The notes under the pieces are model-generated. The model saw nothing but the letters and a program-made list of their open reading frames with translations. It did not search any database and had not been told where the DNA came from. Shown here piece after piece: positions 34,489 through 42,679 of a DNA stretch of 60,000 nt (position 1 is its first letter; each line of letters begins with the position of its first letter). The position numbers and the translations under genes are program-made. Origin of the DNA: Prorocentrum cordatum (Eukaryota > Sar > Dinophyceae > Prorocentrales > Prorocentraceae); assembly GCA_963575745.1 (NCBI GenBank), contig CAUYUJ010021036.1, positions 1 to 60,000 on the forward strand, in the 5' to 3' direction.

Positions 34489-35914
34489 ATGGGAGTCATC
34501 CCAGAGCAGGACGAGCTGATGGAGGAGTTCGAGGTGGACGGGCAGGCCGCCGCCAGCACGGGTGGCACCGCCAACGGCGGCGGCGACAAGGGCAAGGGCA
34601 AGGGTAAGAAGGGCAAGGGCAAGAAGGGCAAGGGCCAGAAAAACCCCGAGGAGGCGCCCGAGGAGGGCAAGGCCGCAACGGTGCAGCCGAAGAAGCGGGC
34701 TAAGTACTCGAAGGCGAACGGCAAGGCCAAGGCCGTTAAGCCTGGGGAGAACGAGCGCGTCTGCCGGACGTGTGCAGAGGCAAAGCCAAAGACTTCCTTC
34801 GTTTCCCAATGCAGCGATTGCGAGGATTGCCGGCTGCCCTTGAACAACCTCCGCAACATGACATTGAGGTTTAGCAGCGAGGAGGATGTCACGCGGTTCA
34901 ACGAGTACGTCGCGGACCCGGATAACCGCCTCAAGCTCATCGCGCAGTACAACTTGCGCTGCCCACCGAGCACAGAAATTACGAACGGGCCGCGCGGCAC
35001 CTTTCCCTTGATGCAGTACCGCAAGGAGCTGCAGATGGAGAAGTCTATCATCAAAGACGGGGTCTATGAGATGGTGTCGGAGATCGCCTTCCAGCACTGG
35101 GCCGGCAAGCCCAAGAACGGCGGGCTCGGCCCCGCGGAGGCTAGCGCCAAGTGGAGGGAGAGGTACGACAAGCCTGGCGCGGTCACCGACCTGCTCGGCG
35201 AGAACCCGAAGTATGCGCAGAGGCTCCCGGGCCCTGGAAGAGGAGGAGGAGGAGGATGGGGGGGGGGGGGAGGAGCAGGAGGAGGAAGGGGAGGAGGGAG
35301 AGCAGAGAGCAGGGAGCTGGAGAGCAGGAAGCAGGAGAAGGGTCAGGAGGAAAAGAGGGTAATATCGGGATTATTGTGGGTGCCCTCGGGCCTGGGCGCT
35401 TTCTTCTCATCCCAATTCCTTGACCCTTGACCCACCCTCCACTACCCTCCACCCCCCCTCTCTGCCCTCCCTCAACTGCCAAGTTAGACTTGGGACTTGG
35501 TGTCAGGGGAGAGCGGATGGGGGGGGGGGGGGGGGGGGGGAGGGCGGATGGGGGGAGTGGGGCCTTGGATTTGTAGGCGCCCTCAGGGTGGCGATCAAAG
35601 TCAAGGACTTGCTCGTGGACCGCCTGGCTAAACGCGAACTGGAGGCCGCATCGTTCCTCGACAAGCAGGTCGCCAACGCGACCGAGGAGGACCAGAAGAA
35701 GGCGCTGAATCGCTTGGAGAATGCGCGGCTCGGCGAGGCATCTGAGCTGGCTGGGCTAGGCAGTTCCAAGATGTTGGATGTGGCCAAGCAGTTCGCGGCC
35801 GCCTCCGGCGACCTTGCCGACGGGGGCTCTGGCTCGGAGCTGGCGGACATGAAGCGGAAGGTCGGCGACGTCCGGACCACGATGGCCGACTGCGACCAGG
35901 ACGAGGAACCCTGA
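34489..35914 (+). CDS. Cys-cluster, Lys-rich hypothetical protein (349 aa, two exons)
   Basis: Exon 1 is 34489-35210 and exon 2 is 35587-35914. The GT-AG intron 35211-35586 (phase 2) joins GENPK to VAIKVKDLLVDRL, and the total is exactly 350 codons with the stop. Residues 1-30 are acidic, residues 33-52 are a KGKGKK repeat, and a basic linker follows. A Cys cluster (Cys92, Cys95, Cys108, Cys111, Cys114) resembles a small zinc knuckle (CRTC...CSDCEDC). Residues 120-240 are mixed helical sequence with FPLMQYRKELQMEKSIIKDG. The second exon is amphipathic helix (ELEAASFLDKQVANATEEDQ) with an acidic end. The intron is GGAGGAGG and poly-G rich. No enzyme motif seen; nucleic-acid binding is possible from composition. 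Confidence 0.75.
35211..35586 (+). repeat. Intron filled with GGAGGA and poly-G
   Basis: 35235-35360 is GGAGGAGGA. 35518-35541 is an uninterrupted G run of more than 20, with strong quadruplex potential on the sense strand. The donor is GTATGC and the acceptor CCCTCAG. Confidence 0.75.
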
Positions 35915-36173
35915 CCCTCAAACGTGTTTAAAAATATAGGCATGTGTATAATATACATTAGTACATAGGTAAATGCACATGCGTAGAACGCATCTGTAGG
36001 TTGTACGATTGCTTAGCGTGGGATGTGCCTTACGTGGGTGGTGTCCCGATTGCGTTTGGTTCGCATGGGGTCTCATACAACATTCCAGATCACAAATCAA
36101 GCCATTGTCATCATCGCCAGTATCATTACAACAACCATCGGTGTCATCATCGCAATCAACGCAACATCATCAG

Positions 36174-36193
36174 CGTAGCCGTTTTGGCGCTAG
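36174..36193 (+). other. Spliced-leader relic upstream of the 36248 gene
   Basis: CGTAGCCGTTTTGGCGCTAG matches the 20-base DinoSL core at 17 of 20 positions. It follows a CATCATCG-rich stretch (36105-36172) and lies 55 bases before the ATG at 36248. Confidence 0.7.
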
Positions 36194-36247
36194 ATTTACT
36201 AGCTATCACGTTCAGCAGACATATCACTTCCATTGAGTGGTACACTC

Positions 36248-37011
36248 ATGTGGAGCGGAGATCAAAGCACGGACAGGTCTTTCCAAGCTTTGAACGGATC
36301 TGCGTATCCTCTCGGCGATGATGGTTCAGTCGTTGGAGGGCGCGCGGCATCGAGCAGGCCAGAACCAGCACGCGATGAGACTGTCTTCGTTTCAGACGCA
36401 GAGACTTCGGACACGGAGGCTGAGCAGATGAACCAGCATATCGAGGACTATCCGAATTCATGTGTTTTGAAAGGTGGAGGAAGAGTTGGAAGACGAGGAT
36501 CTTCGGTCCCCCTCCTCGTCATCCTCCCTCTCCCAGTCTTCTCCCGCTCCTCCTGCAGTTGGTGATCCTCCCATCCTGTTTCCCCCTCCCCTCTCCCCTC
36601 CCTCCCTCTCCCCCTCAGCCTCACCTCCTCCTTCCTCTGCCTCATCTCAGTCTTTGTGCTCTGGAAGACCTTCGTCATTTCCATATTCTTGCTCGCGTCA
36701 GGAAATGCAGAATATGAAAACTGTCGCGGCGAGCTGGGTGGCGATCTTGCTCGACCATCGCTTCGTCGAGCAGTTGAAATCTGACGTGAGTGCGCTGGTC
36801 ACTGATGTCGTCCTTCTGGAGTCGCGCGCTTCGCCCTTGGGCAAGCAGTTCGACATTTGCACCCTCAACAGCATCGCCGAGCAGCTGCAGAATCTGAGGA
36901 AACAATGGGCAATACTGAAAAAAAGAAGTTGCTCCTTTCACGGAAAAGGAGGGTGAGTCTAGCAGCAGCAAGGGTGCGTCTAGCAGCAGCAAGCGCCATA
37001 AGTCAGCTTAA
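36248..37011 (+). pseudogene. Intronless hypothetical gene with two A-run frameshifts
   Basis: From ATG at 36248 the frame reads MWSGDQSTDRSFQALNGSAY and runs to NSCVLK. At AAA (36470-36472) a one-base shift is needed to continue as VEEELEDEDLRSPSSSSSLS. The next part is a Ser/Pro-rich linker and then helical sequence (VAASWVAILLDHRFVEQLKS to LNSIAEQLQNLRKQW). At the seven-A run 36918-36924 a second shift is needed to continue as KKEVAPFTEKEGESSSSKGA and end SSSSKRHKSA with TAA at 37009-37011. Both defects fit one extra A in a homopolymer, so sequencing error is as likely as true decay. A leader relic 55 bases upstream and the lack of introns mark it as a retrogene. Function unknown. Confidence 0.55.
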
Positions 37012-37081
37012 TATCCAAGTCGTGGTTTGGCCCCATGAATTGTTTGCGAGGGTTGCGACCGCAGGAAAAGACCTGAGAAAG

Positions 37082-37310
37082 TCATTCATCATCGTCATCA
37101 TCATCACCAGCATCATCATCATCATCATTATCAGCCGACTGCTGATCATCATCATCATTATCATCATCATCATCAGCATCATCGTCATCACCATCGTCAT
37201 CGTCATCGTCATCATCATCAGCACCCTCAGCAGATACAGGAGGTGGAGGAGGACGAGGAGGAGGAGGAAGAGGAGAAGGAGGAGGAGGATGAGGCGATAT
37301 CGTTACCATT
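37082..37310. repeat. (CAT)n tract then GAGGAGG tract
   Basis: 37083-37222 is CATCATCAT with TGCTGATCATC interruptions. 37240-37290 is GAGGAGGAAGAGG. Between 37305 and 37423 one plus frame (VTIDVGTKLTDRRGQKSMSL) looks protein-like but has no clear start; it is noted, not called. Confidence 0.7.
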
Positions 37311-37528
37311 GACGTCGGGACGAAACTCACAGATCGCCGAGGGCAGAAGTCAATGTCTTTAGGCCGTGTTGCAGCGGGAGTGATGGAACTCATCATAGCA
37401 GAAGTCGGCGTCCCCATCATCTAGAGTATTTTTCTGACCATGCCCTCATCAAAAAGTCCAGTATACAGGCGTCAATCACCTACGACATCAATATCATCAG
37501 CTCCACTGTCTGCGGTTTAGGGCTCAAG

Positions 37529-38371
37529 GTGCTTCCCTGGCCGGCCTGCGCACACATCGTGCGAACTTTAGGGGCAGACCTCAAGGACGATGTTGCTGCA
37601 GATTTGTTTTCAAAACACATCCCTGTTGCTAAATGCAAACCGCGGTCATTGTTCGTCGTGAAAACTTCTAAGGCTGGATCTGCAAGCCAGTGGAACGCAA
37701 CCAAAGATTGCGTGAGTTTGCTTTCCGACATGTTAGATCATACGGGGGGCAGAATTCCCAAACAGACCACCCTCACGAAGCAATTGCAGAGTTGGTTGAA
37801 GCAGCAAAGCATCGAGTGGATGATAACGGAGATCGAGATGTCGACATTCGGCCTGAGGGTTATGCTCAGGAGCATCCTTGCCAAGAAGAGGAGCCCCAAC
37901 TCATCGTTCCCAGCGGCGCGCGCGTGCCTCCAGGTCCTGAGCGACAAGATGGTCATGGACAGCCCACCGCCTACCTCTTGGAACGAGGGCTCCCCCGCAG
38001 TTTCCGAGGGCGAGGGCGAGGAGGAGGAGGAGGACGACTACGACGAGAGCGAGGCCGAGGAAGCGTTGGCCACTCCACAGAGATCGTGTTCAGCCACAAC
38101 TTCGCCTTCTTCGCACCAGGTCGTCTTCGGCCTCTGGGACGTCTTGAGGGTGAAGGATTTTGAGGGGTGGACGCCCCATGCGGGGCGAGTGCTCACACTG
38201 TTCCCGCCATGCCCCCAGCTGCGTCGCTCGCCACTTCCCGTGTTGCCCCCAGCTATATTCGCGAGGGGGCAAACGTTCAAGGATGAAGAGGAGGAGGATA
38301 AGGAGGAGGAGGAGGAGGAGGAGCATGAGGAGGAGGGGGGGGATGAGGGGACGAGGAGAGGGGCAGGATGA
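37529..38371 (+). CDS. Hypothetical protein with acidic C-terminal tract
   Basis: The best frame runs from about 37529 (GTG; upstream exon or start not found): LPWPACAHIVRTLGADLKDD, then KPRSLFVVKTSKAGSASQWN, KQLQSWLKQQSIEWMITEIE and a Glu/Asp tract EGEGEEEEEDDYDESEAEEA. It ends in an ordinary segment (VVFGLWDVLRVKDFEGW) before GA-rich DNA, and the stop is at 38369-38371. A second frame over 37690-38163 is also open and well mixed (EAAKHRVDDNGDRDVDIRPE); I prefer the first for its regular helical pattern and length, without certainty. The last 50 codons are probably not coding. Confidence 0.45.
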   Translation: MLPWPACAHIVRTLGADLKDDVAADLFSKHIPVAKCKPRSLFVVKTSKAGSASQWNATKDCVSLLSDMLDHTGGRIPKQTTLTKQLQSWLKQQSIEWMITEIEMSTFGLRVMLRSILAKKRSPNSSFPAARACLQVLSDKMVMDSPPPTSWNEGSPAVSEGEGEEEEEDDYDESEAEEALATPQRSCSATTSPSSHQVVFGLWDVLRVKDFEGWTPHAGRVLTLFPPCPQLRRSPLPVLPPAIFARGQTFKDEEEEDKEEEEEEEHEEEGGDEGTRRGAG

Positions 38372-38830
38372 GAAGCAGCAACATCAGCAGGAGGGGGAGA
38401 GAGCGGGGGGCGAGGAGGAGCAGGAGAGGGTGGTGAGGGAGAGAGGGTGGACGAGGGTGGGGGGGAGGAGAGGCCAGCGGCGCCTGGCGGCGAGCTAGAG
38501 ATCTGAGGTCTGTACTCTTAGGTCCAGGTATACCTGTAGCAATTACCTGTGGCTGCCGATGCAGATTACTAGCTCCACTACGAATGTCAATGCCAATGTT
38601 GGTACTACTACAAGCACTTATAACATCAAAACAATTGTTGTTATCGATGTTGATGCCAGTGCAACTACGAATGATAATACGAATGCGAATACTACGATAC
38701 GATTACGTATATCACTACAGCGATTACAACTCACAACGTTACTTATACGATTGCCGAGTCTACAGCCAATCCTCACGCTAATGGTATTATTGAGATGTTG
38801 ACGGGCGCCAGTAAGTTGATAGCTCCTCCG
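38372..38830. other. No secure gene; GA-rich tract then a Thr/Asn-codon-rich stretch
   Basis: 38380-38480 is GGAGGAGAG-rich. 38560-38825 has unusual AT-richer, ACTACTACA-like DNA. It reads TSSTTNVNANVGTTTSTYN in one frame and ITYITTAITTHNVTYTIAES in another, switching near 38700. It could be a decayed coding piece or a trinucleotide-derived tract. Confidence 0.4.
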
Positions 38831-38921
38831 TGTTAGAATAAGCCGGCCCAGAACCACCTCTGCAAAAAACGCCCGCCTTAAAATTGAGATCACAAAATTA
38901 GGGCGGCTTGCTCTAACATGT
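38831..38921. mobile_element. Short hairpin transposon-like unit abutting a start codon
   Basis: GTGTTAGAATAAGCCGGCC at about 38831 is matched, with a few changes, by the reverse complement of AGGGCGGCTTGCTCTAACAT at 38899-38919. Inner CGCCCGCC pairs with GGGCGG. The right end overlaps the ATG at 38918, so a miniature inverted-repeat element may have supplied the start region of the next gene. Confidence 0.5.
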
Positions 38922-39811
38922 CCGAAACCGTTAACTTGTCGGCCGTAGAGCTCGATGTAAAGCCCGGCTGGCCCGCACCTCCGACACCGCTGGAGGCCAC
39001 CCCTAGTCAAGAGGTCGTGGGCGAGGAGGTCGCTCCCGACGCGCCAGTAAGTCTACTGCCATTTTGTTTTTCAGAGTACCATGAGGTACTCTGAAAAAAT
39101 GGCGCTGCTGATGCTAGTCCTCTGAAAAATGCATGGGGTGGTTTGCCTAGCCCTGCCGCGATAGGAGTCCGAGAAGGGCGCGGATCGCGGCGCCCCTGCC
39201 ATCCCGCTGAAGGGCCCCATCGAATACGGCGTCGTCGACTCCATGGTACGGGCAGCCAGCTGCGAAGATGCTGGGGGGGTCGTCGCTCCTGGAGACTTCG
39301 CCAAAAAGTTTGCCAAACGTCGCCTGATGAAGAAAACAAGGGATCCTTCGGCCAAGGGGGGCGACGGGGGCAAGGGCGGCACGGGCGAGGGCGGCAAGAG
39401 CAAGGTTGGGAAGGGCAAGGGCGGGAAGGACAAGACAAGCAAGGGCAAGGGCGCCAATGCCAAGGAGATGGCCAAGGGCAAGGCCAAGCGGGCAAAGGGC
39501 GAGGCCAAGCGGGCCAAGGGCAAGGGGGTCAAGGACGAGGAACACAACGAGGAACGTTCGGGCCATGACAACACTAACAAAAAAAACGCATGAAGTTCGG
39601 TCAGTATCCATGGGTCAAGACGTACAACGTTGACCCGTCCGACAGCAAAGATGTGGCACGCGTGCGCAAGCAGGTTCACAGCAAGGCGTACCACAACGAG
39701 CGGCAGTACATGCTAGGCCGAGGCGTCCCAAAAGAGGACGCTGTGAAGTCCGCGCGGCAGAAGGCATTGGAAGCTCTCGAGATCTGGGCCGCGCATTTCT
39801 GCATTGAGTAG
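38918..39811 (+). CDS. Lys/Gly-rich hypothetical protein, two exons, A-run frameshift near the 3' end
   Basis: Exon 1 (38918-39046) encodes MSETVNLSAVELDVKPGWPA to VAPDAP. A GTAAGT donor and an AG acceptor bound a 121-nt phase-0 intron (39047-39167). Exon 2 reads SEKGADRGAPAIPLKGPIEY, then MKKTRDPSAKGGDGGKGGTG and a long Lys/Gly/Ala repeat, and stops at 39591-39593 (184 aa). At the eight-A run 39579-39586 a one-base change would continue the protein as KKKRMKFGQYPWVKTYNVDP to a well-mixed C-terminus (DSKDVARVRKQVHSKAYHNE to ALEALEIWAAHFCIE), ending at 39811. That tail is clearly coding in style, so I take the A-run as an error or recent mutation. From memory, SKAYH-type tails recur in dinoflagellate proteins. 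No function assigned. Confidence 0.65.
39047..39167 (+). repeat. Intron containing a perfect-stem hairpin
   Basis: TTTTTCAGAGTACC, a four-base loop (ATGA), and GGTACTCTGAAAAA form a perfect 14-bp stem that extends through CCATTTT/AAATGG with one bulge (39059-39102). The left arm begins 12 bases after the GTAAGT donor. Confidence 0.75.
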
Positions 39812-40777
39812 GTGTGCTGCCCCTGATTTGCGACTACAGCCTCGGTGCCGATGGGGGCGAGTCGGCGCGCGCGGCTCCCAGGGCTTAGGCCCGACGCTCG
39901 ACTGGGCAAACATCCTCCTCCTCCTCCTCCTCCTCCTCCTCCTCCCCCTCCTCCTCCCCCATCCCCCTCCTCCGTCCCGCGGGGGCGACCGCGAATAGCC
40001 GCCCCAGAAGAGCGACCCCCAGAGCGACAACGACTAGCCACCCCAGAGGAGCGACCTCCCTACCTAAACCTCTGCAAACTCTTGAAACCCAAGCTACCTC
40101 AACTCCCGCCAACAACCGAAAACCCAACCCGCCTCATCCCCCGCAAGCCTTCAAGCCAAGCCTCAGGCTAAAACATCTGGATTTGGGAAATGTAATTGCC
40201 GCCCAAAACACAAACACCTGCACGCTCCTGAAACCCAAACTGCCTCAACCCCCGCGAGCAAATCCAAACCCAACCTGCATGGCAACGCACGGGTCTGAAA
40301 AAAATCAGACCCGCGGGTCTGGAAAATTCAGGCCCGCGTTTTGTATCCCCCAAGGTCGATGGATGAAAAAAACAATGTTCCTAGTCCAATCATCCTCCAC
40401 CAGCTCTTTCTCCCCCGCTTGTCAGGCCGTCGATCTCGCGACAATGTGAGAAGGGAAGGGCGCGTTTGATTGCGGCCCGAGGCTAGTCAACATCAAGTCA
40501 AAGTCAAAAAGTCAAAATTTTTATTTTGATCATTTTGACTTGTAAAAAAAAAAAAACAGGTCAAAGAGATCAAAATCAAAATTTTGACGTTTGACTTTTG
40601 ACTTGTGGGTTTGTCGGATGTTCGGTGCTTTGATCGATTGCTCGGGTGCGCTCACTATTTGGAGTTGGCACTGGTAGAGTATGTTGCGGTGCTCCTGGGG
40701 GTCGCCAGCAGGCCCTCGTTCTGGGATTCACCACTCACACGATTGATACTGGCAGTCAGCACCCATTGATAACATGC
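39812..40777. other. No gene seen; CTCC run, duplicated C-rich unit, three hairpins
   Basis: 39913-39985 is CTCCTCC. 40082-40140 and 40228-40283 are diverged copies of one unit (AAACCCAAGCTACCTCAAC-like). 40287-40338 has two adjacent stem-loops (CGGGTCTGA...TCAGACCCG and CGGGTCTG...CAGGCCCG). 40494-40606 is a large AT-rich hairpin, described separately. Confidence 0.6.
40494..40606. mobile_element. AT-rich hairpin, possible miniature inverted-repeat element
   Basis: CAAGTCAAAGTCAAAAAGTC with TTTTGATCATTTTGACTTGT on the left is matched by the reverse complement of CAGGTCAAAGAGATCAAAAT with TTTGACTTTTGACTTG on the right, around a loop of 13 A. Arms are about 50 bases with several mismatches. 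It is far AT-richer than its surroundings. Confidence 0.6.
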
Positions 40778-40800
40778 CCGTAGCATTGTTGTGGCTCAAG
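40778..40800 (+). other. Spliced-leader relic upstream of the 40870 gene
   Basis: CCGTAGC, then ATTGTTGT, then GGCTCAAG. Both ends of DinoSL are exact, and only the central CATTTT is altered (two small insertions and one loss). It lies 70 bases before the ATG at 40870. Confidence 0.7.
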
Positions 40801-40869
40801 CTTGGCGCGCTGAGTTGACGCGCGCACTCGCCTGCCCGAGAATACCACTCGAGAGCTTCGTCGTCGGCG

Positions 40870-41841
40870 ATGGGGCCGAAGAGGAGGACCACGGAGAAGA
40901 AGGTTGAGCTCTCCAAGCTTGTTCCTACAGACCAGGAGCTCGAGGCAGCCCGCGCCATTCTGGCCAAGATGCCCGACGCCTCGCAACGCAGCAAAATGGG
41001 ATCAATGGTGTATTTCCTCAAAGATAATCCAGACGCGACGGTGCAAGCCTCTCGCGGCGAGACCCGCCAACGGTACTTGCAATATTTCATTGTACATCAA
41101 ATGCGGCAAAAGGAGGCAACGTGTACCGAGACCGTGACCGAGGTTACCACGAGCGCGCAGTCCAGGCACAGCCAGTTGCACTACTGGAGCAGGGAGAAGA
41201 TGGACCAGGAGATGGGCAAGACGAAGGCGGAACACTGGCGCACATCGGGCTTGCTGGCGAACAGGCCAGACAGCCTGACGGGATCGAGCGATCCCGAACT
41301 GATCGAGTGGATCGTCCCAGTGTCGTGGCAAGATCTTACTGAACAAGACCTTCGGCAAATCAAGATCGACGTCGAGATGAAAGCAGACGCAGATTCCCAC
41401 AAGAACTTTCAGGAGACGAAAGTCTTCAAGGATCCCGATAGTCAGAACGACAGCCAGAGCATGGACCCGCGGAAAACTGGCCTCAGCGAGATGAAGCTGA
41501 AGATCGAGAACTTCATTTCCAACATCAATGGTGAATTGAGGAAATACCAAGACAAGCATCTCGATATCAAACTCTTGATTACGCATGCCCAGACCGATGC
41601 GGGTAGCAACCCGAAATACAAGGAGGTGTTCATCACGGACGCCGAGGCAGCCGTCAATAAGCTGTCGGAAGCCATCGGCAAGCTCGAGAAGATCGCCACG
41701 AATCATGCTGAGGTCAGCGATGGCAGCATCAATGCCTTGATGGACGAGCTGGCGATCGTCGGCGCATGCGCTGAGGAAATTGCGACGTGGGCCACTACCT
41801 TCGGCTACAAGACTTCTGGCCCTAGCAAGAGGCGGCGATGA
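40870..41841 (+). CDS. Intact intronless hypothetical protein (323 aa)
   Basis: The ATG at 40870 starts MGPKRRTTEKKVELSKLVPT and an unbroken frame runs to TGA at 41839-41841, ending TSGPSKRRR. Composition is well mixed: a charged N-terminus, a helical region (QELEAARAILAKMPDASQRS), a segment WSREKMDQEMGKTKAEHWRT (about 105-124) followed by TGSSDPELIEW, and a coiled-coil-like C-terminal half (EMKLKIENFISNINGELRKY, AAVNKLSEAIGKLEKIATNH). Basic ends suggest nuclear location. The leader relic 70 bases upstream and the absence of introns point to a retrogene that has stayed intact. From memory the AEHWR...TGS.DPEL pattern belongs to a family expanded in dinoflagellates; no function is known to me. 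Confidence 0.85.
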   Translation: MGPKRRTTEKKVELSKLVPTDQELEAARAILAKMPDASQRSKMGSMVYFLKDNPDATVQASRGETRQRYLQYFIVHQMRQKEATCTETVTEVTTSAQSRHSQLHYWSREKMDQEMGKTKAEHWRTSGLLANRPDSLTGSSDPELIEWIVPVSWQDLTEQDLRQIKIDVEMKADADSHKNFQETKVFKDPDSQNDSQSMDPRKTGLSEMKLKIENFISNINGELRKYQDKHLDIKLLITHAQTDAGSNPKYKEVFITDAEAAVNKLSEAIGKLEKIATNHAEVSDGSINALMDELAIVGACAEEIATWATTFGYKTSGPSKRRR

Positions 41842-42608
41842 GTAGCAGCCAGCGCTAGGGGCAATGGGCGCATTCTACTTTGATGCTATGGGGTAGGTTC
41901 TGATGCGAGCTCGGCGGCCACATCGCTAACGGACCGCATGACACGCATTCGTTTCGCTTGCCTGGGCCTGCCACGCAAAGCCGGCTTCTGTTGTACGCCA
42001 CGCGGGTTCTGCTCGGCCAGTCGGTGCAGCCAGACGCCCATGCATGCAAATACAAACCGTTGGAGTGCTGAAAGAACGAGTATGTCCTCCTCCTGCTCCT
42101 CCTCCTCCTCCTCCTCCTCCTCCTCCCAATCCTCTGTTCCTCTCATGCCTCCTCCCCCTTCTCTTCAACCCCTGCTCCTTATTATCTTCTTCCTCCTCCT
42201 CCTCCTCCTCCTCCTCCTACTCCTCCTCCTCCTCTAAGCCCTGTAAGTCCTGCGTGGGGGGCGGTCCGTAGAGCAAACCGCCCTACCCTTCTGAGGCACA
42301 TTGCCCCGGGCTGGCCAGGGGCGGTGCAAGGAGAGGAAAAGGGCCCAGGTCAAAACCCCGGCAACTTGGAGGGCACGTTTAACCTTTTTTAAACTAGGCA
42401 CACCTGCAAACGGGAAACAGGAGCCCCCCTAAAATCTCAGTCATCATTACAAGTATCACCATCATCATCGCCATCGCACTTCGTCATCATCACCACCATC
42501 ATCGCCATCGCACTTCGTCATCGTCATCATAACCTCACCAATCACAACCATCGTCATCGTCATCGCCAACGTCTCACCAATCACAACCATTGTCATCGTC
42601 ATCATCAT
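41842..42608. other. No gene seen; CTCC runs and CATCATCG tract
   Basis: 42080-42130 and 42190-42236 are CCTCCTCC runs. 42445-42608 is CATCATCGCCATCGC-rich and holds two direct copies of CATCGCCATCGCACTTCGTC and two of CACCAATCACAACCAT. It ends exactly at the leader relic. Confidence 0.6.
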
Positions 42609-42629
42609 CGTAGCCGTTTTGGCTCAAAG
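42609..42629 (+). other. Near-perfect spliced-leader relic upstream of the transposase-like gene
   Basis: CGTAGCCGTTTTGGCTCAA plus AG: one substitution (A to G) and one extra A relative to the DinoSL core. It is 51 bases before the ATG at 42680 and is the best preserved relic in the window. Confidence 0.85.
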
Positions 42630-42679
42630 ATCGCTGACTCTAATGAAGCCATTGGTAACCGAACCCCTTCATATGAACG

